A stretch of 33,652 nucleotides of DNA from Bugula neritina (taxonomy: Eukaryota; Bryozoa; Gymnolaemata; Cheilostomatida; Bugulidae), in assembly GCA_964035545.1 (NCBI GenBank), contig CAXIUT010000151.1:1-33652 (forward strand). The letters run 5' to 3'. Below the pieces are notes generated by a model. The model ran no database searches. It was not told where the DNA came from and saw only the letters and a list, made by a program, of their open reading frames with translations. The position numbers were made by a program, and so were the translations under genes. Positions 22,393 through 33,565 of this stretch are shown here, piece by piece (the first letter of the stretch is position 1; every line of letters starts with the position of its first letter).

Positions 22393-23797
22393 ATGAAAAG
22401 TAATCTGGAGCTCTTTAGGGAATCGATAAAAGAGTATAATCCAACTGAATAAATTGAAAATATTTAGTAGTTTACCCAATTAGCAAACCATCTTTGTGAT
22501 CAAAAGTTATTACATCCTCTTTAAGTTAAAAAACTTATTCATAAATTAGGCAATTCAAAAGACATCAAATTTCCTCTTAATTTTCAACAACTTTAGCAAA
22601 TAATAAGTAAAGTGTTAATTATTTAGTGACTCAATTTGGAGATAAGAACCTTATGTAGATGTTATAAAGTTTTAAGAGTTTAAAATTGAAACTTCGACAG
22701 GTGAAAGGAGTATTAAATATTTGGAAAGATAAGGGAATGACTCAAAAATAACGATATTAACTAGAATCGATCTTTTAGAAAGGAAATAGTCAAATGAGAT
22801 CATTTTTTAAAGTTCTGGAAAATTAAAAACATATTTTATAAAATATATACGAACAAGAACAACAGATGATTGATAGTCTTGATGAATGGATAAAAATGCA
22901 AAAAATAGCTCAACCTTTTAAAAACTACTAATAGTATCAATCTCACCATCTAAAATTGATATAGCAAATGTTCAATCGACTAAGAGTGAGAGAAGTTCAT
23001 TTTAAACATAGAATTAATACATCGAAAATGTCTAAAATATAAACAGCTATTGGCATGGATTCTAGAAATGATTAGCCAGTAGAGGTGACCTTTATTCCCA
23101 AGTATTTATCAAGTTATTCAGGAGGACTTTAGAATTTGATGTATTGAATAAATAGCTTTTAACATTTAATGCTAAAAAGTAGTTGATGATGTCATCCCAT
23201 TTTAATAGGTTTTTGGGGTATAATACACATCATGATGCTAACTGTTTTCTTTATTTTAGTTAGTTTATTGAAGGAAAAAATCTATAAGAATTTATAAGTT
23301 CTGTCAAAATATAACTTTAGGAGGAAACTCCTTTATTCAAATATTGGGCTAGTATGATATTTTAAGCATTTTTCGACCTATATCTTATGTGCTCCTATAC
23401 AGTTGAATTACCTTTAAGTCTAAAAGATTTCTAAGTTGGAAGTAGTGGTCTTAAACTCATCATTAAACATATCAAATTTAATGATTTCAGAACCAATAAT
23501 TAAAACTAAAATTATTAGGCTTAGCTACTTTAAAATTTAGCAATATTGATTCTAAGTTTGTTGAAAATTGATGTACAGTAATGGAGTAAACAAAATAAGC
23601 TAAATAGAGTATAGAACAAGAATATAATAAGTTGTTTATTAAGTGCGAGTACAGGTCATAAAAATTATAGATAGAAGAGAGTTAAAAGTTATATAAGTTT
23701 TTTCAATTCTCAAACTCATCCTCTTTTTGAAAGTCCCAACCTAACCATGGCTGAAACAGTTATTAATAACTATGAATATATTCTTAATTATAAATGA
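22393..23797 (+). CDS. Putative pseudokinase, 454 aa
   Basis: ATG 22393 to TGA 23795-23797 with two 20-nt introns (22607-22626 and 23113-23132). The first 220 residues are helical and charged. The second half resembles a protein kinase fold: a helix like alpha-C, then SSHFNRFLGYNTHHDANCF, a hinge-like LYFSEFIEGKNLEEFI, an E/F-helix-like WASMIFEAFFDLYLM and LLENLAILILSLL. The catalytic elements are missing: there is no HRD (ELPLSLKDFEV lies there) and no DFG (LKLIIKHIKF). This is a fold guess from pattern, so the name is tentative. The stop lies 74 bp before a telomeric array. It shares a 40-bp bidirectional 5' region with the upstream minus-strand gene. Confidence 0.6.
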
Positions 23798-23871
23798 TCT
23801 CTATATTAAAAAATATATTAATAATAATATTAATCAATAGTAATGTACATAAATCAATAATAAAATATTAA

Positions 23872-23947
23872 GGGGTTGGGGTTGGGGTTGGGGGTTGGGG
23901 TTGGGGTTGGGGTTGGGGTTGGGGTTGGGGTTGGGGTTGGGGTTGGG
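23872..23947. repeat. Internal telomere array 3, (GGGGTT)n
   Basis: 76 bp of GGGGTT with one unit of five G (near 23890-23895), the kind of slip a telomerase makes. Right-end orientation, ending GGGGTTGGG. It begins 74 bp after a stop codon, and its right edge cuts the 3' end of the Nup93-like gene. Confidence 0.95.
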
Positions 23948-26900
23948 ACTATGTTACAAATCGACCGAGTCGAACATCCTTTTCGATACCTGTTATCTTC
24001 TGATACTGCTTTTGCTGTTGTCGAAAGATCATGTTTATATTGTCTTATTTCATGTGGTTGGTCTTTTTGGTTAAAAATAATATTTGCACCTCTCATCAAA
24101 CTTGATAAGTATATGAAAAATACTTATAAACTATTGAATTCATCCAATTTTAATAGCATTTGACTGTGATAGAAATTTATACTTTAGCATAAAATAAAAG
24201 TTGTCTTTTTTAGATGGGTTTATACAGTTATTAAATTTCTATCTATTAAAGCTCTTGATAGACTTATCGAACTGTCAAGTAGTTCGTATAAAATACTGTA
24301 TGTTTTATCTAGTTATGGTTCTCCACTTATCCAGGCATAGTATAACTTTAGTGCTTTTGATATATCTTCTCTTGGATATATTTTTATCTGTTTGATATGA
24401 TCAGTTAGCATTTATGTTAAAAGATCCAAGCCTGAGTCTTTCTTATTGATGAGACTTACTAGGGTATTAGCAGGCTAGAGGTAGTTATTGGTCGAGATGA
24501 TGAACTTTTGAGATGTTTTGATGAGAAGTTATCTAAATAACTATTCAGAAAGATGGCTTTGAAGAAAATTCCAATTGATAGTCGAATAGAGTTTATTGGT
24601 AGCAATGAGAGAACTTGCTTACTCTACTATTCTTGAATGAGGTATCAGAAGTATATAGTAGATATATTCTTATTTCCCTTAGTTTGCCAGTTAAATAGTA
24701 TATGAAATAATGCGTTATGTAAGTTTATTCTATAAATAACCCTGGTCAACAAGAGAAGGATACTGATTGAGTAGAATAAGCAGGTGAAGTAGGTCATCTC
24801 TATCTAATAGTTCACTTTAATGACACTTGGTGAGACTATTATAGTCGAGAAGGTAGGTTCCATAGTAGATGTATTATCTTTCTAGATGATGTTTTTTATA
24901 GAAATCCATCATTTGTCCTCGGATTTAATCAAAAAGATCGGCATCTGTTTGATAATATATTCCTGTATTTCTTAAAAGAATCCATACACAGTCTAAAGTC
25001 AACGTATTCGATAGGACTTCACTTGAATATTTTCTTTATCCTTCAAGTGCGTATATTATTTGTTATCGAAAAACATCAGAGACTTTGTTTCTTGATAAAG
25101 TATCTAGTTTTATCTTTTGAGGAGTGCCTGATTGAATGCTATCGATATTATTTTATAAACTAGTAATAAAACTTTATTCACCTAGACTGTTTAGTAGCGA
25201 GATGGCTTCTTTTAGTTTGTTGGATCTTATGTAGAGGAATATTTTTCCCCAGATGGAGCCATGTTCTGGATCAAAGACATATTGTTCTTGTCTTTAGAAT
25301 TTGTTAAGATATTTTTGTTGTAGATAAAGAGTGATAGCTTGTTATTTGAGAGGCAAATCTTGTTAAAACTATTTTTATACTAATTTAAGACTATTAAGTA
25401 GAAGGTCAGTCATGAAGTTATTACTCGAGAAGTTGATATTTTTGAGTTGCTTGTACATAATATTCCATATTTTATGAGTTCCACTTTAATACATCAATCT
25501 AGCAATTTGATCATTTTATTTTTGTTATCCTATGAGAAAACTATCATTCTTTCTATAATTTTAAAGTTAAATATCACATATTTTCTTTACTACTTTGATA
25601 TACTTGTCTCTTTTGACTTTATCTCTTTAGATGTGGGAATGGATGATCAGATTAGCAGTTTTATCGAAAGGGTCTAAAGATGTACATCCTAATTTTATCA
25701 ATTTATCTTTAAAATATCTTTTCCTTATTTATCTTTTAGTCGAAATATGTTGAAGAAGGCTTGTTGAACAGTAATCTAATGCTTTTTTTGAGTATTCTTA
25801 ATGATTGAAGAGAATTGGCTACATGACTGCATTACCAATGATTGGTTATTATTTTGATTATTTATCTTTTGAGTTGTTTTAATTTGTTTTTTTGTGATTT
25901 ACGTATTCGAGAAGAGGTTTGATGTTCATTCCTTTTTATTTGAGCCATTATTTGCAGATTCCTTTTTGTTATCGATTAATGGATTGTTTTGAGAGACGAT
26001 TTTTGACCATATCTGAGAGTTCTGCTAAATTTCTGGGTTGTATTTTAGGTTATTGAGTTCTTTCTAGGAAGGTACTCATCATTTTGAGGTCGATACTTGA
26101 CGTAGTTGAGTTATTTTGTATTTGAAGCATTAATATTTAATTGACTAATTTGTCTATTAAATGATGTTTACTTCAAATATAATCTTGCTAGTTTATTTAA
26201 ATAAAATATGATTAATTATAATTATTAATGAGTTGCTATCATTTCATTCTATCAGCATTAATTGAGAACTCCTGTTAATTATTCGTTGTTTTGATTGATT
26301 TCTCTTTTTTTTATTTTTCTTTATTTGAGAGACAAAAGAAAGAGTTCAAGTTAATAATTTTTTTGTTTGATAACTTTTATTTTTTATGATAGTTATTTCT
26401 TTTAATTCTACATAGTATATTCTTAACTGAAACATAAAGATTGAACTTATCTAAAGTTAGGTGTTTCAACTGGAACCATATCTTTCAAAGATACTTAACT
26501 TGATTAACTTAATATTTATAAATCTCTTAAACTGGTACTATTGTAGTCTTCCTATTTATTATTATATATTCTATTTGAGTTTTTTATAAATTATATAGTA
26601 TTTAGTTAACATGATGATAGTTATTGGTTATTTTGGAGGAGGTCATCCATTTTATTGATGAATTTTGAGGCAAAATTAGATATTTGTTATTGTTTTTGAT
26701 TTTAGATAATTATATTTTCTATCGAAGGTGTGGCTGTTGTGGGATTTGAAAACTTTTTTTGAGTTTATTCATTTTATTTACCTATTTGTTTATGATGTTT
26801 CTTCTATCTTTATGTCTGTCTTTATTTAGAACACTAATTGTGCGTTTTTTTGAAAGGCTCATGATTCTTATTGTATAATTCTTGTTTTGAAGACTAAGTG

Positions 26901-27016
26901 AGAGAATAGTAAGAAGGTATGATGCCACTAGGTTCAATAATATCAAGGCTGTCGACATGTTTGACGTCGATGTATGGTTTGAAGAAGGATTGTAGTTGTT
27001 TGAATTATGTTTCCAT
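23948..27016 (-). CDS. NUP93: Nup93/Nic96-type nucleoporin, 3' end missing
   Basis: About 1,009 codons from ATG 27016, running open into the telomeric array. A 21-nt intron lies at 26249-26269 and a 19-nt intron at 25585-25603. The N-terminal 400 residues are charged and coiled-coil-like (KKELSEKIKVIKQKNYELEL), as in the Nup93 N terminus. The helical core then shows the family's hallmarks: YVFDPEHGSIWGKIFLYIRS, a DVFREQIIYALEG ... LDCVWILLR stretch and YYGTYLLDYNSL ... LLHLLILLNQYPSL. In Nic96/Nup93 these correspond to the 'xWxIIYYCLR', 'YK..VY.IIG ... EDYLWL' and 'YY..YLL..G.F..AI' blocks. The protein is a scaffold of the nuclear pore inner ring. The last residues of the helical domain are lost at the array. 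Weak conservation makes the family call good rather than certain. Confidence 0.75.
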
Positions 27017-27130
27017 AAGTAATATATGATTAATGGAATAAATAGCATAGATATCTTGACTTTTATAAAACCAATCATTCTATTGATAAAGATTTATTTG
27101 AAGATTAAAGAGTAATAATATATATAATCA

Positions 27131-27217
27131 GGGGTTGGGGTTGGGGTTGGGGTTGGGGTTGGGGTTGGGGTTGGGGTTGGGGTTGGGGTTGGGGTTGGGG
27201 TTGGGGTTGGGGTTGGG
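27131..27217. repeat. Internal telomere array 4, (GGGGTT)n
   Basis: 87 bp of GGGGTT units, right-end orientation, ending GGGGTTGGG. On its left, 114 bp away, is the ATG of the Nup93-like gene (on the minus strand). On its right an open coding frame without start codon begins at once. Confidence 0.95.
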
Positions 27218-29899
27218 ACTAGGATATATTTTAAAAAGGTGGTCAACTATTAGATAAAAAAATATTAAAGGAACTAGAAATAAAGAGATCTAGAATTTCA
27301 TAGGAAACATCATAATAATTAAACTATCTATTAACAAAGGTTTTAGAGTATCCTCAAACTGATTTGGCATAAAAGCACGGTCAGGCTAATAGACTTGGTG
27401 AAAGTGATCTAATTAAATAGGTTTAAGGTTAAAAAGTTCACAGTTAATAATCAATAAAAAAATAAAAGATATCGAATTACGATCACTGTCCTGATTGTGG
27501 TTTGATAGTTCAATAAAAACCGATTCCTCTTTGTAGTCCTTTTTATTCTTTTCCTAATATAGGAATAGCTACATACCTTCTCTTCTCAACTGTTAAAAAC
27601 ATTGCTATTTTGCTTTTACTACTTGGTTTAACATACAGTGGTTATGCTTTGTATGTGAGTATCAATGAGTCGTCATCTAGTTTGACAAGTTAGAACTTTT
27701 ATTTGAAGTTATCTTATGCTCCTGTAATACTAAATATCTAGACAAATGATGACCTTTAAAAATCTGTGTTGATATTGGGATGGTTATTGAGTGGTGTTGT
27801 GATAATATGGATGATTTCTTTGTTTGTTTTTAATTGGGCCTAAATAAAAAATAAAAGAATGATTGATAATAATACTATTACTGCAGCTGATTTCAGTATC
27901 ATGATATAGAATATTCCTTATAAATATACGGATGATCAATTGCAGAAAGCATTTAATTAGTATTATAAATAGTTGGTTGATAAAAAGTTTATTAAGGATT
28001 AGGCAAATGGAATTCATGGAAAGATAGAACCTTTTAAAATTAAAAAGGTTAGCAGATCTATTCCTTATCGTTTGTTTTAGAATTAGTAGTTGATATAAAA
28101 GATAGAATCAATCGATGATGAGCTTGATAAGTTGAAATAGATATTTGTTTAATGGGTGTAGCAGGTGAAAGATGAGAATAAGTTTGGTAGGAAAAAGTAA
28201 TCTAGATATGTGAAGTATAAAAAGTATATTCAGTTGAAGAGGTAAAAATAGTAGAGACAGAATTAGTTATAATAGGGAAATAAACATAAAAATTTATCAA
28301 AAATAGGAAAAACAACCATATTTATAACCTTTTAACGCAGTCAAAGTGCTAACTTCATCTAAGAATTAAATCCTCAATCAACCTCAGCCAAAATAAACTA
28401 CTATCTTAGTTGCTGTACAAGTGCTCACTTTTTTGAAATTAAATCATAAAAAAAGACCTTTGACATCTCAATATCAAGAGCACCTGAACCATAAGATATC
28501 AATTGGAATAACATAGGTGTAGATCAATGTTCTATTGTCTGTAGAAAGTTTTTAACATATCTTGTAACTTGTCTTCTTCTAGGAGCGTCTTTTGGTATTG
28601 TTTATGGATTGACTCATTTGCAAGTGTCTACTAATAGTTCTGTTATAGCTTATATTGTATCAGGATCGATCAGTCTGATCAATGTTCTTATTGGAAGTAT
28701 TTTTAGATTAAAATAGTTGCGATTGAGGGATTGACTAAATACTAAAGAGATTTTACCAGAACAAATCGAGAGATAAGTTATGCTTTGAAGTCTATTATTG
28801 CGCAATTAGTGAATTCAATCATAGTACCAATTATTGCTAATGTTCTTGTGAAAGACAATATATTTAAAGAAAATGGGTTAATATAATAAGTGTTTATTTT
28901 AGCTATTTCTAATGCTTTTCTTGCTCCAATTCTTCAATTAATCAACTTTGGATATATTATCAATAGAATTAAATCTTGGAACAAAAATAAGCCATGTAAT
29001 TTTGAATATATTTAGATAAAAAGATATCTTTGAATCAAGAATAGCTTAACAAATATTAGTAATATCCACCTTATGAACTTGGTCATGCCTATATTTACTA
29101 TATGAATATGTTCTATTTCACTTGTTTTTATGTCACTATGCAGCCCTACATAGTTATTCCTAGTTTATTGGGATTTTTGATGATGTATTGGGTCTAAAAA
29201 TATCGATTATTAGATAAAAGTTGTAGACCTATTCCAAGTTCATAGTTATTAGCTGATGCGATGGGTCAACTTATCTTATTTAGTCCTTTTGTTCTATCAC
29301 TAGGCAATCTTACTTGGTATCACTTTACAATTGATTATTAGTTTAGTGAATTAATTAAAATTACCCATCTTGTAACTATGGGAGTAGCTTTGTTGTTCTT
29401 TTTGATACCTTTGGATTCAATTATATAAGCTATTTGTGCTGTTCCTGATGATTAAATACTTATATTCTAGGAATGTAGACATCGTTTAGCCAGTTAGTAT
29501 GATAGGTTAAATCCTGTAACAAAGGTTGAAGGAATGAAAGTTTTTATGGAATTTATGAAAGAATACAAAAATAAATAAAGTTTGAAAGTAGTTAAAAATA
29601 CTCTTAACTAAATGACTCTTGGATTTTTTGTCTAAGATATTGAAGAAGAAGTTCATAATAATAACAATAATAACGTATTTTAAAATTTAGTTCATTAGCC
29701 ATTAAACAATCATTCAAAAGAAGCAATACTAGAAGATGTTAATTCGCCTGTTAAAAGTAGAAGAAAGAGAGGAAGAGGATAAAAAGATAAATAGGAAAGT
29801 AGTAATTTTGTTTCTATGATTTCAAATTTAGGAAAAAACAAAGTAGAGAAAGTCAGGTAATACGATAACTCAAATCCTTACAACAATTTGAAATTTTGA
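27218..29899 (+). CDS. TMEM63/OSCA (CSC1)-like channel, 5' end missing
   Basis: About 880 codons, open from the array to TGA 29897-29899, with 20-nt introns at 28697-28716 and 28996-29015. No ATG is found near the array, so the N terminus is absent. Order: a cytosolic start with a CPDCG pair, a transmembrane pair (NIAILLLLLGLTYSGY; LILGWLLSGVVIIWMISLFVF), a long charged intracellular loop beginning ADFSIMIENIPYKYTDDQL, and the typical re-entry RAPEPEDINWNN. A large membrane domain follows (LVTCLLLGASFGIVYGL, SIIVPIIANVL, AFLAPILQLINFGYII, FTCFYVTMQPYIVIPSLL, TMGVALLFFLIPL). The cytosolic tail is Lys/Arg-rich. The loop and APEPxDIxW motif are shared by the OSCA/TMEM63 mechanosensitive or osmosensitive cation channels. 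Ciliates have many members; ion selectivity cannot be judged. Confidence 0.85.
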
Positions 29900-30113
29900 A
29901 TCTAATATTGATTTTCTTCTTTGTTATGTATGTTTGAAACATTAGTATTTAATAGTTAAAGAGAATTTCCTACATAAATATACTATTCTTATTTATTTCT
30001 AATATAAATATTGAAAAATAGTATATTTTTGATCAATATTTTTTTATTCAAACTAGAGGCATCTTCAAATACTTTGATAAATATTTTCGATTGTAATAAT
30101 ATTGATATTAAGT
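29900..30113. other. AT-rich intergenic region
   Basis: 214 bp between the channel stop and the next ATG. It holds AT-rich DNA with a partly repeated AATATTT/ATTTTT motif; no gene or regulatory element is recognisable. Confidence 0.5.
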
Positions 30114-30731
30114 ATGATTGTTAAAAGCATTATTATCATTTTCACTCTTCTTGGTCTATCTCAAACAGCAACAACTTGTATAGATCCTAATTGTTTGACT
30201 TGTTCTCAACCTTCTATCTGCTAGACTTGTACTAATTCATACTACCTCAATAATTCTATTTGTAACTCTTGCTCAGCATCTATTTCTGATTGTTTAGAGT
30301 GTTCTTATGAAACTAAAACGACTTTTATTCCTTTAAAATGTACTAAATGTTTTGATGGTTACTTTTCAACATAAGATTCTTCAAGGTGTTTAACTTGTGA
30401 AACTCTGATTCCTTTTTGTTCATAGTGTGAAGATCAAAATATTGGTGAAAAAATTAAATGTAAAACTTGTCAATATGTGTATCGAACTAACTAAGATAAA
30501 TCAAGTTGTGATTTTAGTTTTAATTTTATTTTTTAAAACTACTAAATTTTTTTAGGAATACTTGTCTTTATTTTATGTATAAAATGAAATAATTTAGGTG
30601 TCATTTATACTTGTTTTTCACTTATTTTCAGAGGAATCAAGAGATGTTGTTAAAATATCAAAAATAAATTTATTCAGAAAGAAGAAACTTAAACTATGAG
30701 AGAATAATCTTTTTTAAGTAGAGAAGAATGA
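30114..30731 (+). CDS. Cysteine-rich type I surface protein
   Basis: 198 aa with one 21-nt intron (30577-30597). A signal peptide (MIVKSIIIIFTLLGLSQTATT) is followed by about 130 residues of closely spaced CxxC pairs (CLTC, CETC, CNSC, CLEC, CTKC, CLTC, CSEC, CKTC), the furin-like/EGF-receptor-like pattern very common in ciliate surface proteins. A single membrane segment (FLGILVFILCVIYTCFSLIF) spans the intron. The short tail starts RGIKRCC, basic with two Cys that could be palmitoylated. It is probably a plasma-membrane or vacuole protein with the disulfide-rich part outside. No ligand can be inferred. Confidence 0.8.
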
Positions 30732-30874
30732 TTGATAATCTCAATATTTTTTATTAATATTCTAGATAAGGTATGATTGATTTAGAATTAAATTTGTTAT
30801 TAGTAATTATTGTGTAATTCTAGTATTCTATAAAAATCTTCTTAATTGACTATTTATAGTAGAAGAAATAAAAG

Positions 30875-31615
30875 ATGTCAGTCGTAGATACTAGCTCATA
30901 AACTTCTTTAAAAGGTACTCTATATGGATCACTACGTAAGCAAAGAGAACTATCGAATCGGATAAATGTTTTACTCTTTGAAAAATAAAAAAAGCTGAAG
31001 GTCATATAGAGAAGAATAAACTTATCTCAGCAAGAACATTAACATAAATATAAAAGAATCTTATGAAATAAAAAGTATCAATTTGATTATTTAGCTCTAA
31101 AAATAATTATCAAAAGACAAGAAAGCAGAATTAAAGAATAGCAAATTTTGTAGAATATTAAAAGAGGAAATGGATCAGAGCATTTATATTAAGCAAGAAT
31201 AACTTAAAAATTCAAAACATTAGTGGTATAATAAGGCAAAACAGATAAAAAATTTACACCATATGAAGATCTAGAAGATAAAATAAAAATAACTATCTCT
31301 TAAAAACAAAACAAACAGTATGTAATAATGATGAAAGCAAATGGGAAATAGAATATAAAGAAATTTTGGAATTCAAGGACAGATCATATTCAAGAAGTGA
31401 AGAAGAAGTAATATAGGATAAAGCATCAGATGTGGATGAACAGTGTTAATAATATAAATATGCTAGAAAGAAGATAGTAGAGTCTTCTTAAAGAACTACA
31501 AGAAACGGTTCATTATAGCTAGAAGTTTCAAAATAAAAGTTTTATTGATAGCTATCTGCAGAACCAGTCTTAAATCAAAGATAGTAATGAAGAAAATAGT
31601 AACATCTTAGAATGA
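30875..31615 (+). CDS. Basic coiled-coil protein, interrupted by one in-frame TGA
   Basis: One frame runs from ATG 30875 to TGA 31613-31615 (246 codons before the final stop) but meets a TGA at 31064-31066. The part before it (MSVVDTSSETSLKGTLYG ... SQQEHEHKYKRIL) and the part after it (NKKYQFDYLALKIIIKRQESRIKEEQ) read as one continuous Lys/Glu-rich helix. No GT-AG intron of about 20 nt removes the TGA; a 75-nt one (GTCATATAG ... AATAAAAAG) could. Alternatives are a base error, a pseudogene or readthrough. The remainder is charged and helical up to SNILE. I do not recognise the family. Confidence 0.5.
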
Positions 31616-31648
31616 TAATCCACACTTTTGCATATTATGTTTATAATA

Positions 31649-32785
31649 TCATTGAAATTATGGTTTTAATTGATTAGGAATCCATTATCCAAATAAGTAT
31701 TTTAGTCTACGTTAGATAGATTAGTATTTAAAAGATTATTTTGGATTAGATTTATATTGATGATAGTCATAAATTATTTTATTTTAGCTAATTAGACTGA
31801 TTTTGCCTTTGTTTTTATAAGATTTAAGACTATTTCCTTCTGGAAGTCCAAATTTACCATTTATCCATTCTTACTAGGTTTAGGTAAATATTCCACAAAG
31901 ATCAAATCCTTATTTATCTCGACCTTTACCCTCTCTTTCAATCATTATTATTTCAGGTCTATTTCTTTTAAATTGTGAAGAAATCTTTTTCTATTTGCCA
32001 TCGATTATTATATTGAAAATTTGTCTTAAAATTAATGATTATGATTTGTTAGTAAGTAGATGAAGTCTATGGACTAAATCTATTCCTTTCGATACATTCT
32101 ATTTGAAGCTAGATTGACCTTAAACAATAATTGTATCTAGATAAATAGGTAGAAATAAACTAAATAGTTTTTATCCTTGAATTCCAGCTAAATTGTACAA
32201 TCCTATGAGATCAGAACAGCTAAGAATGGGAGACCTTTTATGAACGGGAAGATCTAGTCTTCCAGGTTTAGTTCTGAGGATATTTGGTTGATATTTAAGT
32301 GAAGGATATGACTAGGAATCAAAGTATTTTAAAGGTTTTGCTCCTGAAAAAGACTATTATTGCTAATTAATACAACAATCTCCACAAAACAACTATGAAC
32401 AATACAATATAACTTTAATATTCTCCTTTATTTTATATTTTTGTTTCTTTTAATTCCAAATTAGATATTAACTTTGTTCTTTATTACTTTATTTTAACAA
32501 GAATCTTCTGAAAACTTGGATAGAAAGAATTTAAGCATGCATATCAGTTAAGAGATCATCTTTATTATTTTAGAGAATAATTGATTTCGGTAGTGTTTTT
32601 GTGCCAAAACTTATTGATACTATTTTATGTTTACTAGTTTAACTATTAAATAAAGTTATTGATGATATTACTGTGAATAGATTATTCGCATATTATTTTT
32701 TAAATTTTTTATGATATTTGCTCTTGAAAGTGTTCCAGGTTTATTCCCTTATTATTTAGGCTAGTGTGTTTTGATTTTAAAGCAT
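31649..32785 (-). CDS. ADAT1: tRNA-specific adenosine deaminase 1 (ADAT1/Tad1, ADAR-like)
   Basis: 378 aa, no intron. The A_deamin domain fills nearly the whole protein: LAEIIREE at the start, then VSISFGTKTLPKS. The zinc and proton-shuttle motif is DMHAE (His83, Glu85). Then come YCSELFCGDCC (zinc Cys134; family pattern usually SEAPCGDA), LRTKPGRLDLP, the second zinc Cys190 in LSCSDLIGLYNLAGIQGE, and LPIYLDTIIVEG. These blocks are shared with eukaryotic Tad1/ADAT1 and ADAR. The length and lack of double-stranded-RNA domains indicate ADAT1, which converts A37 next to the anticodon of tRNA-Ala to inosine. ATG 32785 is the first Met of the frame. The phenylalanine and extra cysteines around Cys134 are unusual. 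Confidence 0.9.
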
Positions 32786-32842
32786 GAGATAATTATATTC
32801 TTAAATTAATTTAATAAGAAAGAATAGTCTAATAATCTGGAA

Positions 32843-33477
32843 ATGAAAACTATCAACATGCCATAGTAAACTTCAATTGACAATATTGGATAATAGCTGA
32901 CTATTCATGATATATATCTAAGATAATCAATTCAAAACAATACAACTATTCCTCATCGACATTCAATTCCGATAAAGAAAACTTTTTAGTACCAATCAGC
33001 TCAACTAAAATCACCCAATATGATGAATTAAAAGATAGATAGTTCTAGATATTTTACAAATAATAATCAAAGTAGAACTGAGGCTGGTTCTAAATCAAAA
33101 TAGAAGAAAATTTATTCATTAGCGTATTCTAAGCGAGATGGTTCTTTGAAAAGTGAGAATTCTGTATAAAAGAAGAGAAAGATAAATTTGAATTTAAGAT
33201 TAAAAACAAAACCATTCTAAATAAGTTAAAACAACAAGTATAATAAATAATTTAGTACTTATTCCCATAATAGATAAAAATAAATACAACTTTAAAACAA
33301 AATATTCAGCTTTAGTTATAAAAGGATTGTATTCCAGTAAAGGGAGAGAGAAACGTTCTTAAGATTCATCAACCGATGTTTCATAATAGACATCCTCTTC
33401 AATAAAATCATAAAATAGATGGAAGCTCGTTATCTAGAATTATCATGCATCGAGTCAAATATTCAAAAATTGTATGA
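32843..33477 (+). CDS. Hypothetical basic, Ser/Asn-rich protein, about 204 aa
   Basis: Starts at ATG 32843, 57 bp from the ADAT1 ATG on the other strand, so the two genes share a short 5' region. The protein is basic and polar, probably disordered (IPHRHSIPIKKTF; SKSKEKKIYSLAYSKRDGSL). With a 20-nt intron at 33329-33348 it ends ... KIHQPMFHNRHPLQENHKID ... at TGA 33475-33477, keeping the same polar composition. Without that splice the frame stays open to the window end but changes to an unlike hydrophobic composition, so I prefer the spliced form. No family recognised. Confidence 0.5.
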
Positions 33478-33565
33478 TTTAGTTTTTTTGTTACATCCTC
33501 AGTTATCATCCATAGAAATTTAATTAATATAAATACTAACTCTTCTGATTTACTATCATTATATT

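Noticed and set aside
23951-24163. 71-codon plus-strand frame starting ATG 3 bp after telomere array 3
   Set aside because: The opposite strand carries the long Nup93-like frame with family-like sequence through the same bases; the plus frame is its shadow.
26782-27078. Minus-strand frame of 98 codons with a hydrophobic start (MIGFIKVKISML)
   Set aside because: A different minus frame is open from ATG 27016 through 26270 with far more protein-like, charged sequence and joins the Nup93 core.
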